A stretch of 64,000 nt of DNA from Inquilinus ginsengisoli_B (GCF_050434925.1 NZ_JBNDJK010000001.1:5208001-5272000), one strand, 5' to 3'; shown: positions 25,821-34,371, counted from the first letter of the stretch. Translations and numbers: made by a program. Notes: generated from the letters alone by a model not told the origin.

Positions 25821-26751
25821 GGGCTTTCCGTCGGACTGGGCGGGGCCGGGGCGACGTGTCGCGGGGCGGCACGGGAGCGGCCGGCTCGTCGAGGGTGGGG
25901 ATCTGGCTGAGAGTGTATTTGACCCGGCGCAGGCTTTCGAGCGCCACCGGACCGCGGCGCATGGCCACGCCGGTCGCGACCACGTCGATCACGGCCATAT
26001 GGGCCAGGCGCGACGCGGTCGGCTTGAAGATGTCGCTGTCCTCCGGCGGGGCGGCGGCCAGCACGATCTCCGCCGCCCGGGCCAGCGGCGTGTCCGGGCG
26101 GGTCAGGGCGATGACGGTGGCGCCGTAGTGCCGGGCGATCTCGGCGCTCTCGACCAGGTCGCGGAAGCGGCCGGAATTGCAGATCGCCAGCACGCAGTCG
26201 TCCGGCCCGAGCGTGGCGGCCGACATCCGCTGCAGCTGGGTGTCGGCGTGGAAGTCGGTCGGCAGGTCCAGCCGGAAGAAGCGCAGATAGGCGTCATGGC
26301 CGACCGCGTGCGAGCCGCCGCCGACGCCGTAGATGTCGAGCCGCCGGGCACGGGCGATCGCCTCGATCGCCTGGCGCAGCGGCTGCGGGTCGAGCTGGTT
26401 GCGCACGGCGGTCACCGCCTCGATCACGCTGTCCAGCACCCGGTCGGCCAGCTGGGCGACGTCGTCCGGCGGCGTGCCCGCCTGCGGCCGCGATTGCAGA
26501 TAGGGGCTGGCGACGGCCAGGTTCTGCGCCAGCCGGACCTTGAAGTCGCGCACGCTGTCGCAGCCCAGCGCGCGGCAGAAGCGGGTGACCGACGGTTCGC
26601 TGACCCGGGCGCGGCGCGCCAGCTCGGCGATGCTGGCGCGGGTGGCGAAGCCGGGATCGGCCAGCACCGCCTCGGCCACCCGCTGCTCGGACGGCCGCAG
26701 CGAGGCCTCCATCCGGCGCAGGCGCGAGACGATGTCGACCACATAGGCCAT
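25813..26751 (-). CDS. MurR/RpiR family transcriptional regulator
   Basis: The 312-residue regulator has an N-terminal HTH domain (RPSEQRVAEAVLADP, ASIAELARRARVSEPSVTRF, then CRALGCDSVRDFK) and a C-terminal SIS domain (LDIYGVGGGSHAVGHDAYLR, VLAICNSGRFRDLVESAEIA), which normally senses a phosphosugar. It is the first gene of an operon with D-aminoacylase and probably controls that gene and the nearby transporter operon. ATG 26751 is chosen over the adjacent GTG 26754. Regulation by a sugar phosphate fits the MalEFGK-type transporter downstream. Confidence 0.88.
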   Translation of the reverse strand: MAYVVDIVSRLRRMEASLRPSEQRVAEAVLADPGFATRASIAELARRARVSEPSVTRFCRALGCDSVRDFKVRLAQNLAVASPYLQSRPQAGTPPDDVAQLADRVLDSVIEAVTAVRNQLDPQPLRQAIEAIARARRLDIYGVGGGSHAVGHDAYLRFFRLDLPTDFHADTQLQRMSAATLGPDDCVLAICNSGRFRDLVESAEIARHYGATVIALTRPDTPLARAAEIVLAAAPPEDSDIFKPTASRLAHMAVIDVVATGVAMRRGPVALESLRRVKYTLSQIPTLDEPAAPVPPRDTSPRPRPVRRKAHA

Positions 26752-26820
26752 CACAGGAGCTCGGCGGGGTGGGGAGGGCTGGCCTTGCAGGGACGGAGCC
26801 GGAGAAGGCTGCGACAGTCT

Positions 26821-26932
26821 CTGGATTGCCGGGTTGATCCTCGGGTCGAGCCCGAGGACGGCAATGACAGATGAGGGAACCCTTCAACCAAACCCAAAGC
26901 TGTCATGCCCGGGCTTGACCCGGGCATCCAGG
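26821..26932. repeat. Composite palindromic repeat, rearranged copy
   Basis: Two hairpin arms lie here in an abnormal arrangement. In 26826-26864 a TCCTCGGG/CCCGAGGA hairpin is nested inside what remains of a TTGCCGGG arm. A separate TGCCCGGG/CCCGGGCA arm is at 26901-26932. The nesting suggests one arm inserted into another or a rearrangement. Confidence 0.8.
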
Positions 26933-26956
26933 AGCTATCGCCGGAAGTGCTCTGGC

Positions 26957-27238
26957 CTAGGCGAGATCCTCGTAGAGATCGCGCCATTCTGGATTCTCCC
27001 GCTCGATCAGAGCGATCTTCCAGCGGCGCGGCCAGTGCTTGAGGGTTTTCTCCCGCTGGATCGCGGCTTCGACCCGGTCGAAGGGTTCGGCATGGACGAG
27101 CATTTTCACCGCGTGGCGCTTGGTGAAGCCTTCGACCTCCCCGGTCCGATGCTGATAGACTCGGCGGGCCAGATCGCCGGTCACGCCGATGTACAGCGTC
27201 CCGTTCCGCCAACTGGCCATGATGTAGACGTCGTACAT
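26957..27238 (-). CDS. Small GIY-YIG nuclease-domain protein
   Basis: A 93-residue single-domain protein of the YhbQ/UPF0213 type. The GIY-YIG core is visible as MYDVYIMASWRNGTLYIGVT, then the Arg in LARRVYQHRTGEVEGFTKRH and the catalytic Glu region AAIQREKTLKHWPRRWK. Such proteins can cut DNA, but cellular roles are unclear. ATG 27238 is chosen because an upstream extension of the frame would be translated from the palindromic repeat. The gene stands alone with composite palindromes on both sides, which raises the possibility that it acts on them. Confidence 0.87.
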   Translation of the reverse strand: MYDVYIMASWRNGTLYIGVTGDLARRVYQHRTGEVEGFTKRHAVKMLVHAEPFDRVEAAIQREKTLKHWPRRWKIALIERENPEWRDLYEDLA

Positions 27239-27307
27239 CCGCGATCCCTGAAATCGGGAGATCGCGACCAGAGTCCAATAATCCGGTGTTGAGCTCAATA
27301 ACACAGC

Positions 27308-27385
27308 TGTCATGCCCGGGCTTGACCCGGGCATCCAGAAACTGTCGACAGCCTCTGGATTGCCGGGTCAAGCCCGGCAATGACA
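27308..27385. repeat. Composite palindromic repeat (TGCCCGGG / TTGCCGGG arms)
   Basis: The unit is bounded by TGTCAT and ATGACA. The left arm is TGCCCGGG-CTTGA-CCCGGGCA and the right arm TTGCCGGG-TCAAG-CCCGGCAA. Between them ATCCAGA pairs with TCTGGAT around the palindrome CTGTCGACAG. It lies between the deaminase and GIY-YIG genes. Confidence 0.92.
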
Positions 27386-27415
27386 GAAGGGGGGAAGGGG
27401 ACAAAGCGGTCCCCA

Positions 27416-28726
27416 TCAGAAGAAGGTCCGGATGGCGCCCGAGACGCGGTAGTCGTCCTCCACCACCATCATCACCTGCCATTTGTCGAAGGTGGTGCAG
27501 GGGTGGGAGATGCCGCAGCAGACCAGGTCGCCGACCTGCGGGTCGAAGCCGTCCGGCAGCTTCAGATAGGCGTGCTGGTCGTTCATCGAGGTGAGTACGG
27601 CGCCGGCGGGCACCGGCTGCGAGGCGGTGGCGCCGGCGGGGCGCCACAGGGTCGGGATCGGCAGCTCGATGTCGTAGGACACGTCGCGCTTGCCCATGGT
27701 CAGCAGCGCCAGCCCGGCCTCCGGCCGCGACTGCACCATGGACCAGACCTCCAGCGCCGGCTCCAGGTCGCCATGCCGGCGCCAATCGGCCGGGATGCGG
27801 CGGAGGATGTGCTCAAACAGCCTGGTGTACTGGCCGGAATCATGGGTCAGGTAACAACCGCTCCGCACCACCACCCGCGTCGGGCGCGACAGCCGGACCT
27901 CGGCGAGCCTGCGGGCGACGATGTCGTAATAGGCCGAGCCGCCGGCGCTCAGCAGCACCGGCTCGGTGGCAAACAGGCCGGCGCGGTCGATCTCCGCCGC
28001 CAGCGCCGCCAGCCGGTCCAGGAAGCCGGTGACGGCGATCTCGTCCGCCGCCGCGTCCTTGGTGACGACCAGCCCCTCATAGCCCTCGACGCCACGCAGG
28101 GCGAGGCCCGGTGCGTCCGCCGCGGCTCGGGCCACTTCCAGCGCCTCCGCCGCGCTGCGGCAGCCGGTGCGGCCCCCGGCCATGCCGAGCTCGACCAGCA
28201 GGCCCAGCGGGCGCCCCGGCGGCGTGGCGCGGGCGGCCTCGGCCAGGCGGCGCACCCCGGCGACGGAATCCACGAGGCAGAACGCCTCCAGCGCCGGGTC
28301 GGCGGCCAGCGCCGCCAGCACCGAGCGCATCGCCGCGGCGTCGACCAGCTGGTTGGCGATCAGGATCCGCTTCACCCCGAAGCGGCGGCACACCTCGAAC
28401 TGCTGGGCGGTGGCGACGGTGATGCCCCAGGAGCCGTTGGCGAGCTGCAGGTCGAACAGCTGCGGGCTCATCGTGGTCTTGCCGTGCGGCGCCAGGGCGA
28501 CGCCGGTCTCGGCCAGGATGTCGCGCATCCAGCGGGCGTTGCGCTCCAGCACCGACCGCTTCAGCAGCGCCTGCGGGAAGGGCAGGTCGCCGGACAGCGC
28601 GTTCCAGCCCTGGTCGCCGATGCTGCGGAACGGGATCGGCTTCAGATCGGGCGGCAGGCCCTTGCTGGCGCCGTCGACGGGTGAGTCGAGGATCGGGTCG
28701 AGGGCGAGGACGGAGGGGGTGAACAT
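27416..28726 (-). CDS. PLP-dependent amino acid deaminase (D-serine dehydratase-like)
   Basis: This fold-type III PLP enzyme has an alanine-racemase-like N-terminal domain and a D-serine-dehydratase C-terminal domain. The PLP lysine lies in LAPHGKTTMSP near residue 80; GITVATAQQFEV and LLVELGMAGGRTG follow, and the zinc-binding end is CCGISHPCTTFDKW. It probably converts D-amino acids to keto acids through an enamine that RidA would hydrolyse. ATG 28726 is preferred over TTG 28729. It belongs with D-aminoacylase in D-amino acid breakdown. D-threonine aldolase is the alternative activity, but the length of 436 residues fits the deaminase better. Confidence 0.86.
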   Translation of the reverse strand: MFTPSVLALDPILDSPVDGASKGLPPDLKPIPFRSIGDQGWNALSGDLPFPQALLKRSVLERNARWMRDILAETGVALAPHGKTTMSPQLFDLQLANGSWGITVATAQQFEVCRRFGVKRILIANQLVDAAAMRSVLAALAADPALEAFCLVDSVAGVRRLAEAARATPPGRPLGLLVELGMAGGRTGCRSAAEALEVARAAADAPGLALRGVEGYEGLVVTKDAAADEIAVTGFLDRLAALAAEIDRAGLFATEPVLLSAGGSAYYDIVARRLAEVRLSRPTRVVVRSGCYLTHDSGQYTRLFEHILRRIPADWRRHGDLEPALEVWSMVQSRPEAGLALLTMGKRDVSYDIELPIPTLWRPAGATASQPVPAGAVLTSMNDQHAYLKLPDGFDPQVGDLVCCGISHPCTTFDKWQVMMVVEDDYRVSGAIRTFF

Positions 28727-28732
28727 CAATTC

Positions 28733-28751
28733 GTCTTTCGTTCGTAAAGAC
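28733..28751. promoter_or_regulatory. Candidate operator upstream of the deaminase gene
   Basis: GTCTTT (28733-28738) and AAAGAC (28746-28751) form a perfect 6-bp inverted repeat with a 7-base spacer, just upstream of the deaminase start. The size and position fit a repressor site, perhaps for the RpiR regulator. The link is inference. Confidence 0.3.
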
Positions 28752-28772
28752 CTGTTCCGCTCAATATTCCAC

Positions 28773-28861
28773 TGTCATGCCCGGGCTTGACCCGGGCATC
28801 CAGAGATGTCGAAGCCGCTCTGGGTGGCCCCTGGATTGCCGGGTCAAGCCCGGCAATGACA
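28773..28861. repeat. Composite palindromic repeat (TGCCCGGG / TTGCCGGG arms)
   Basis: Bounded by TGTCAT and ATGACA. The left arm is of the TGCCCGGG type, the right of the TTGCCGGG type, with CCAGAG/CTCTGG and GGCCCCTGG in the linker. It fills most of the gap between the ABC ATPase and the deaminase genes. Confidence 0.92.
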
Positions 28862-28902
28862 GTAGAGGGAAAGTTGGAACCATGCCGTCCATCGCCATCC
28901 CC

Positions 28903-29970
28903 CTACAGGCGGCGGCCGGAGGCCGCGTCGAACAGATGGGCTTGGGCGGCGAGGGGAGCGAGCGGGACAATGTCGCCCGGCACCACCCGGCGGCGGCCAT
29001 GGATCACGGCGGCGACGCGGGTGCCGGCGAGGGTGCCGTAGAGATGGGTCTCGGCCCCGGTCGGCTCGACCAGATCGATCGTCACCGGCACGCCGTTGCC
29101 GTCCTCGGCCAGGCTGAAATGCTCCGGCCGCACGCCCAGCAGCACCGGCTGGTCGTCCGCGGCGGCGCGGTCGGGGGCGGGCAGGCGGGTGCCGTCCTCG
29201 GCCTCGACCGCCGGCCCGCCGGCGCCGCGGCGGTAGCGGCCGGGCAGGAAGCTCATGGCCGGCGAGCCGAGGAAGCCGGCGACGAAGGTGTTGGCCGGCA
29301 GGTCGTAGAGGTCGAGCGGCACGCCCTGCTGCTCGATCCGGCCGCCATTCATCACCACGATGCGGTCGGCCAGCGTCATCGCCTCGATCTGGTCGTGCGT
29401 GACGTAGACGATGGTGGTGCCCAGGCGGCGGTGCAGCGCCTTGATCTCGGTGCGCATCTGCACCCTGAGCTTGGCGTCGAGGTTCGACAGCGGCTCGTCG
29501 AACAGGAACACGGCGGGGTCGCGCACGATCGCCCGGCCCATGGCGACGCGCTGGCGCTGGCCGCCGGACAGCTGGCGCGGCAGCCGCTCGAGATAGTCGA
29601 ACAGGTTGAGGATTCCGGCGGCCTTGCCGACCTTGGCCTCGATCTCCGGCTTCGGCTCGCCGCGCAGCCTGGGGCCGTAGGCGATGTTCTGCCGGGCGGT
29701 CATGTGCGGGTACAGCGCGTAGGACTGGAACACCATGGCGATGTTCCGCTTCTGCGGCGGCACGTCATTGGCCCGGGCGCCGCCGATCAGCAGGTCGCCG
29801 CCGGAGATCGTCTCCAGCCCCGCGATCATGCGCAGCAAAGTGGACTTGCCGCAGCCGGACGGCCCGACCAGGACGACGAACTCGCCATCGGCGATGTCGA
29901 GGTCGACCGCATGGACCACCTGGGTCTCGCCGTAGCGCTTCACCACCCCGTCCAGCCGCACCGTCGCCAT
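28903..29970 (-). CDS. Carbohydrate ABC transporter ATPase (MalK/UgpC type)
   Basis: The ATPase subunit for the binding-protein-dependent importer encoded on the other strand at 31-34 kb. In order: Walker A LVGPSGCGKSTLLRMIAG, Q-loop MVFQSYALYPHMTA, signature LSGGQRQRVAMGRAI, Walker B VFLFDEPLSNLDAKLR, H-loop VYVTHDQIEAMTLADR. A C-terminal MalK-like TOBE regulatory domain brings it to 355 residues. It is translated three bases after the SDR gene. Its separation from its own permeases by a divergent promoter is unusual but not rare. Confidence 0.93.
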   Translation of the reverse strand: MATVRLDGVVKRYGETQVVHAVDLDIADGEFVVLVGPSGCGKSTLLRMIAGLETISGGDLLIGGARANDVPPQKRNIAMVFQSYALYPHMTARQNIAYGPRLRGEPKPEIEAKVGKAAGILNLFDYLERLPRQLSGGQRQRVAMGRAIVRDPAVFLFDEPLSNLDAKLRVQMRTEIKALHRRLGTTIVYVTHDQIEAMTLADRIVVMNGGRIEQQGVPLDLYDLPANTFVAGFLGSPAMSFLPGRYRRGAGGPAVEAEDGTRLPAPDRAAADDQPVLLGVRPEHFSLAEDGNGVPVTIDLVEPTGAETHLYGTLAGTRVAAVIHGRRRVVPGDIVPLAPLAAQAHLFDAASGRRL

Positions 29971-29973
29971 GGA

Positions 29974-30762
29974 TCAGAACTCCTCCAGCGTGAGCTCCCC
30001 GGCCATCACCCGGTTGCCGGCGGTCAGACCGCCATCGACCGGCAGCATGGCGCCGGTGATGAAGCCGGCCAGCTCGTCCGAGGCCAGGAAGGCCACGGCC
30101 TTGGCGATGTCCGCCGGCTCGGCCACACGCTGCAGCGGATACCATTTGCGCAGGGATTCGAAGATCTCCGGCTTCCGGTCGACGCGCTCCTGCCAGATCG
30201 GGGTGCGGACGGTGCCGGGGCAGATCACGTTGGCGCGGATGCCGAACGGCCCGTACTCCACCGCCAGCGCCCGGGTGTAGCTGATCAGCCCGGCTTTGGC
30301 GGCGCTGTAGGCCGGGTGGCCCAGCGCCTGCAGCCCGTTGACGCTGCTGATGTTGACGATGCTGCCGCGGCGCCGCTCCTTCATGCCGTCGATCACCGCG
30401 GCGACGACGTGATAGGGGCCGTTCAGATTCAGCTCGACATCCGCGGCCCAGGTCTCGGCGGTGGTCGAGGCCAGGCTGCCGCGCTCGCCGCCGCCGGCAT
30501 TGTTGACCACGACATCGACCGGGCCGGTGCGGGCGACCGCGGCCTCGATCGCGGCGCGGGTGGCGCCGGCGTCGCGCAGGTCGGCCGGCGCGGCGGCGGC
30601 CTTGGTGCCGGCTTCGGCCAGCCTGGCGACGCGGGCCTCCAGCGCCGCGGCGTCGCGGTCGGACAGGATCAGCGTCGCCCCGGCCGCGGCGAAATGGTCG
30701 ACGATCGCCCCGCCGATGCCGCCGAGCGCCCCGGTGACGAGAACGGTCTGGAAGCGCGTCAT
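29974..30762 (-). CDS. SDR family NAD(P)-dependent oxidoreductase
   Basis: This is a classic short-chain dehydrogenase of 262 residues. The cofactor motif is VTGALGGIGGAI, NNAG is at VVVNNAGGGE, the catalytic Ser lies in VNISSVNGL, and the YxxxK is YSAAKAGLI. ICPGTVRTP and the C-terminal PVDGGLTAG complete the family pattern. It heads a minus-strand operon with the ABC ATPase and faces the transporter operon across a divergent promoter. It probably oxidises the imported sugar or polyol. I chose ATG 30762, because the frame upstream to 30813 reaches into the promoter region. Confidence 0.9.
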   Translation of the reverse strand: MTRFQTVLVTGALGGIGGAIVDHFAAAGATLILSDRDAAALEARVARLAEAGTKAAAAPADLRDAGATRAAIEAAVARTGPVDVVVNNAGGGERGSLASTTAETWAADVELNLNGPYHVVAAVIDGMKERRRGSIVNISSVNGLQALGHPAYSAAKAGLISYTRALAVEYGPFGIRANVICPGTVRTPIWQERVDRKPEIFESLRKWYPLQRVAEPADIAKAVAFLASDELAGFITGAMLPVDGGLTAGNRVMAGELTLEEF

Positions 30763-31092
30763 GGCTGTGTTTTCCGGCCTGTGGCGAGGGATGACAAGCC
30801 GATGGTAGCTCAATGTTTGAAACTTACAAGACGGCCGTCGCGCGTGTGCGGTGCAGCATCGGTGCGGAATGCGACTTGTCCGAGGATTTCAGTATTGCTG
30901 CGGGATAGCGGAAGGTCGAACGCCAGATCGCCACTTCCGAATTGCGTCCTGCCGAGGATTGTAAGAGAGTTACATGCAGGGCGGTTCCGGCGAAAAGCCG
31001 GGCGCGGCCGCTCCCCGGCTTTCCGGTTCAATTGCGATCTCGCGCGGCCAGGCGTCCTCGGAATGTGGCGCCGCCGAAACAGGAGGCTCTCC
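30763..31092. promoter_or_regulatory. Divergent control region of SDR/ABC and transporter operons
   Basis: About 330 bases between divergent operons with no gene. Near 30810-30830 is an AT-richer patch containing GTTTGAAACTTACAAG, a possible regulator or polymerase site. Further on is a hairpin (AAGCCGGG with CCCCGGCTT, about 31004-31022) in the leader of the binding-protein gene. AGGAGG lies six bases before ATG 31093. I see no known riboswitch motif. Confidence 0.45.
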
Positions 31093-32331
31093 ATGCAGCA
31101 TGCGTTCCGGTCCGTGCTCCTCGGCGCGGGCGCCACGATCCTGGCGGCGCTGGCCGCGGCGCCTGCCGTCGCCGCCGAGGTGCGGGTCACGGTGGCGGAG
31201 TACAGCTCCAAGACCGGCCCCTATTTCGAGGAGGCGGCGAAGGCCTTCGAGGCCGCGAACCCCGGCACCGACATCAAGATCGAAGTGGTGCCCTGGGACG
31301 TGCTGCAGCAGAAGCTGACCACCGACATCTCCGGCAACGCCAATGCCGACCTGGCCATCATCGGCACGCGCTGGCTGGTGGATTTCGTGCAGCAGGGCGT
31401 GGTCGCGCCGCTGGACGGCTACATGACCGACGACTTCAAGGCGCGGTTCATCCCGACCTTCTTCGCGCCGGGCGTGCTGGACGGCAAGACCTACGGCCTG
31501 CCGATCGCGTCCTCGGCTCGCGCCATGTACTACAACAAGGAGATCTTCGAGAAGGCAGGCCTCTCCGCCCCGCCGGCGACCTGGGACGAGCTGATCGAGG
31601 ACGCGAAGCAGATCAAGGCGCTCGGACTCAAGGACACCTATGCCTTCGGCCTGCAGGGCAAGGAGATCGAGACCGACGTCTATTTCTACTATGCGATGTG
31701 GAGCTTCGGCGGCGACATCGTGGTCGACGGCAAGAGCGGGCTGGACAGCGAAGCCGCGGTCAAGGCCGCGACCCTGTACAAGCAGCTGATCGACGACGGG
31801 CTGACCGAGCCGGGCGTCACCGCCTATAACCGCGAGGACGTGCAGAACCTGTTCAAGCAGGGCCGCATCGGCATGATGTTCACCGCGCCATTCCTGGCCA
31901 GCCAGATCAAGACCGAGGCGCCGAACCTGAAATACGGCGTCGCGCCGGTGCCGAAGGGCACCACCTCGGCCACCTACGCGGTCACGGATTCGATCGTGCT
32001 GTTCGACAACTCCAAGGTGAAGGACGAAGCCTGGAAGTTCATGGACTTCCTGTTCCAGAACGACTGGCGCGAGAAGTTCACGGTCAATGAGGGCTTCCTG
32101 ACCGAGAACCAGGCGGTGGCCAAGCTGCCGTACTTCACCGACGACCCGAACCTGAAGGTCTTCACCGCGATGCTGCCGAACGCCAAGTTCGCGCCGACCA
32201 TCGCCGGATGGGAGGAGATCGCCGACGCCACCGGCCGGGCGATGCAGAAGATCTATCTCGGCGAGGCCAAGCCGGAGGACGCCCTGAAGGCCGCCGCCGA
32301 GCAGGCCAACGGGGTGCTGGGCGCGAAGTAG
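31093..32331 (+). CDS. Carbohydrate ABC transporter substrate-binding protein
   Basis: This periplasmic binding protein of the MalE/UgpB group (solute-binding family 1) has 412 residues. It has a signal peptide (MQHAFRSVLLGAGATILAAL, cleaved after the VAA of PAVAAEVRV) and family blocks FEAANPGTDIKIEVVPWD, DLAIIGTRWLVDF, YGLPIASSARAMYYNKEIF and MMFTAPFLASQIK. AGGAGG precedes the ATG. A large in-frame extension upstream is only antisense to other genes and was discarded. It is followed by a palindromic repeat, then both permeases. The substrate is probably a sugar, amino sugar or polyol. Confidence 0.93.
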   Translation: MQHAFRSVLLGAGATILAALAAAPAVAAEVRVTVAEYSSKTGPYFEEAAKAFEAANPGTDIKIEVVPWDVLQQKLTTDISGNANADLAIIGTRWLVDFVQQGVVAPLDGYMTDDFKARFIPTFFAPGVLDGKTYGLPIASSARAMYYNKEIFEKAGLSAPPATWDELIEDAKQIKALGLKDTYAFGLQGKEIETDVYFYYAMWSFGGDIVVDGKSGLDSEAAVKAATLYKQLIDDGLTEPGVTAYNREDVQNLFKQGRIGMMFTAPFLASQIKTEAPNLKYGVAPVPKGTTSATYAVTDSIVLFDNSKVKDEAWKFMDFLFQNDWREKFTVNEGFLTENQAVAKLPYFTDDPNLKVFTAMLPNAKFAPTIAGWEEIADATGRAMQKIYLGEAKPEDALKAAAEQANGVLGAK

Positions 32332-32354
32332 GCCTCTCCCGCGTTCCCTTTTCC

Positions 32355-32432
32355 TGTCATTGCCGGGCTTGACCCGGCAATCCAGAAGCTGTCGACAGTC
32401 TCTGGATGCCCGGGTCAAGCCCGGGCATGACA
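32355..32432. repeat. Composite palindromic repeat between binding-protein and permease genes
   Basis: Bounded by TGTCAT and ATGACA. The left arm is TTGCCGGG type, the right TGCCCGGG type, with the palindrome CTGTCGACAG in the linker. It lies in the same place as the REP pair between E. coli malE and malF, which stabilises the upstream message; a similar role here is inference. Confidence 0.92.
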
Positions 32433-32474
32433 GGAACGGGATGGGGCTTCCGAGACTGAGAGCATGCTCCACCC

Positions 32475-33368
32475 ATGACCGCTCCCCTGGCCGCGCGCAT
32501 CCCCGGCCTGACGCCGATCCTGCTGATCCTGCCGAGCTTCCTGCTGGCGGCGTTCATCATCGCCTATCCGGTCTGGGACCTGCTGACGGTCGCCTCGCAC
32601 CAGGTCAACCGCTTCGGCCAGCTGCGCGACTTCACCGGCTTCACCAATCTCGGCAGCGTCCTGGCCGACCCGCTGTTCCTGGACAGCCTGGTGCGGACCC
32701 TGGTCTGGACCGCCGCCGTGGTGTTCGGAACGGTGCTGGTCTCGGTGCCGGTGGCGCTGATCCTGAACACCGAGTTCTACGGTCGCGGCATCGCCCGGGT
32801 GATCGTGATGCTGCCCTGGTCGGTGTCGCTGACCATGATGGCGATCGTCTGGCGCTGGGCGCTGAACGGCGAATCCGGCCTGTTGAACCTGACGCTGCAG
32901 GACCTCGGCCTGATCGACCAGAAGGTGGTCTGGCTGGCCTCGGCCGCCACCGCCTTCCCGATCCAGATCCTGATCGGGATCCTGGTGTCCGTGCCGTTCA
33001 CGGTGACGATCTTCCTCGGCGGCCTGTCGTCGATCCCGGGCGACATCTACGAGGCCGCGTCGACCGACGGCGCCTCGTCCTGGCAGCGCTTCCGCACCCT
33101 GACGCTGCCGCTGATGCGGCCGTTCATCAACATGGCGGTGGTGCTGAACATCATCTACGTCTTCAACTCCTTCCCGATCATCTGGGTGCTGACCGGGGGC
33201 GGGCCGTCGGATTCGACGCAGATCCTGGTCACCTACCTGTACAAGCTGGCCTTCACGCTCGGGAAGATGGGCGAGGCGGCGTCGATCTCGCTGATCATGT
33301 TCGCCATCCTCTTGGTCTTCACCCTGATCTATCTGCGCATGGCGATGAAGGGCGAGCGCGATGGCTAG
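32475..33368 (+). CDS. Carbohydrate ABC transporter permease (MalF type)
   Basis: A 297-residue inner-membrane permease with six predicted helices. The EAA loop that contacts the ATPase is YEAASTDGASSWQRFRTLTL, and LPWSVSLTMMAIVWRW and VFNSFPIIWVLTGGGPSDST are typical of MalF-like subunits. It pairs with the next permease. The start is ATG 32475, where the first helix (PILLILPSFLLAAFIIAYPV) begins soon after. Confidence 0.93.
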   Translation: MTAPLAARIPGLTPILLILPSFLLAAFIIAYPVWDLLTVASHQVNRFGQLRDFTGFTNLGSVLADPLFLDSLVRTLVWTAAVVFGTVLVSVPVALILNTEFYGRGIARVIVMLPWSVSLTMMAIVWRWALNGESGLLNLTLQDLGLIDQKVVWLASAATAFPIQILIGILVSVPFTVTIFLGGLSSIPGDIYEAASTDGASSWQRFRTLTLPLMRPFINMAVVLNIIYVFNSFPIIWVLTGGGPSDSTQILVTYLYKLAFTLGKMGEAASISLIMFAILLVFTLIYLRMAMKGERDG

Positions 33369-33421
33369 AAGTCGGGCGCGATCGGGAACGGCGATGGGCC
33401 GGGTGCAGGCGGCCCCCCAAC

Positions 33422-33511
33422 TGTCATCCTCGGGCTTGACCCGAGGATCCAGGGACGGCCAGAGCGGCTCTCGGTGGCCCCTGGATTGCCGGGTCAAGCC
33501 CGGCAATGACA
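33422..33511. repeat. Composite palindromic repeat between the two permease genes
   Basis: Bounded by TGTCAT and ATGACA. The left arm is TCCTCGGG/CCCGAGGA, the right TTGCCGGG/CCCGGCAA, with GGACGGCCAGAGC in the linker. It separates the MalF-like and MalG-like genes inside one operon. Confidence 0.92.
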
Positions 33512-33541
33512 GCAAGAATTCAGATCACTCGGCTGGCCACC

Positions 33542-34363
33542 ATGCTTAAGAAGAGCATCCTGTGCTGGCTGGCGCTGTCGCCGCTGATCGTGGTGGTGCT
33601 GTTCCCCTTCGCGGTGATGATCGCCACCGCGCTGAAGCCGGCGGCGGAGGTGCTGTCGGCCGACCCGTCCTGGCTGCCCAGCCGGATCGCCTGGGAAAAC
33701 TTCGTCACCATGTGGGAGGCGACCGGCTTCGGCACAGCGCTGCTGAACAGCCTCTACGCCGCGACCCTGGCGACCTTGCTGGCGCTGGCCGTCAGCATCC
33801 CCGCCGCCTACGCCATGTCGCGCTATCGCTTCCCGGGGCAGGGGCTGTACCGCGACTTCCTGCTGATCACCCAGATGCTGTCGCCGATCGTGCTGGTGAT
33901 CGGGCTGTTCCGGCTGGTCGCCTGGCTCGGCCTGGTCGGGTCGGTCGATTCGCTGGTGCTGGTCTATGCCGGCTTCAACATCGCCTTCGCCGTCTGGATG
34001 CTGCAGAGCTATTTCGCCACCATCCCGCTGGATTTGGAGGAGGCGGCGTGGCTGGAGGGCGCATCGCGCTTCCGCACGGTGATCCGCGTGTTCCTGCCGC
34101 TGGCGGCGCCGGCCATGGTGGTGACCGCGATCTTCACCTTCATCAACGCCTGGAACGAGTTCGCGGTCGCGCTGAGCCTCCTGCGCGCGCCGGAGACGCA
34201 CACCCTGCCGATCAAGATTTTCTCGCTCGTCGCCGGCCGCTATACGATCGAGTGGCATCACGTCATGGCCGCGACGTTCCTGGCGACGATCCCCGTCGCC
34301 ATCGTCTTCGCCTGGCTGCAGCGCTATCTGGTGCGCGGCCTGGCCCTCGGCGCCGTCAAATAG
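33542..34363 (+). CDS. Carbohydrate ABC transporter permease (MalG type)
   Basis: The second permease, 273 residues, six helices. The EAA loop is LEEAAWLEGASRFRTVIRVF, and SIPAAYAMSRYRFPGQ and FTFINAWNEFAVALSLL are MalG-like blocks. I chose ATG 33542 because an in-frame ATG at 33506 falls in the palindromic repeat and would add unlikely residues. RidA follows after eight bases. Confidence 0.92.
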   Translation: MLKKSILCWLALSPLIVVVLFPFAVMIATALKPAAEVLSADPSWLPSRIAWENFVTMWEATGFGTALLNSLYAATLATLLALAVSIPAAYAMSRYRFPGQGLYRDFLLITQMLSPIVLVIGLFRLVAWLGLVGSVDSLVLVYAGFNIAFAVWMLQSYFATIPLDLEEAAWLEGASRFRTVIRVFLPLAAPAMVVTAIFTFINAWNEFAVALSLLRAPETHTLPIKIFSLVAGRYTIEWHHVMAATFLATIPVAIVFAWLQRYLVRGLALGAVK

Positions 34364-34371
34364 GAAGACCC

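Noticed and set aside
28777..31092. Very long N-terminal extension of the substrate-binding protein frame
   Set aside because: The stretch is antisense to the ABC ATPase and SDR genes; the signal peptide and AGGAGG place the real start at 31093.
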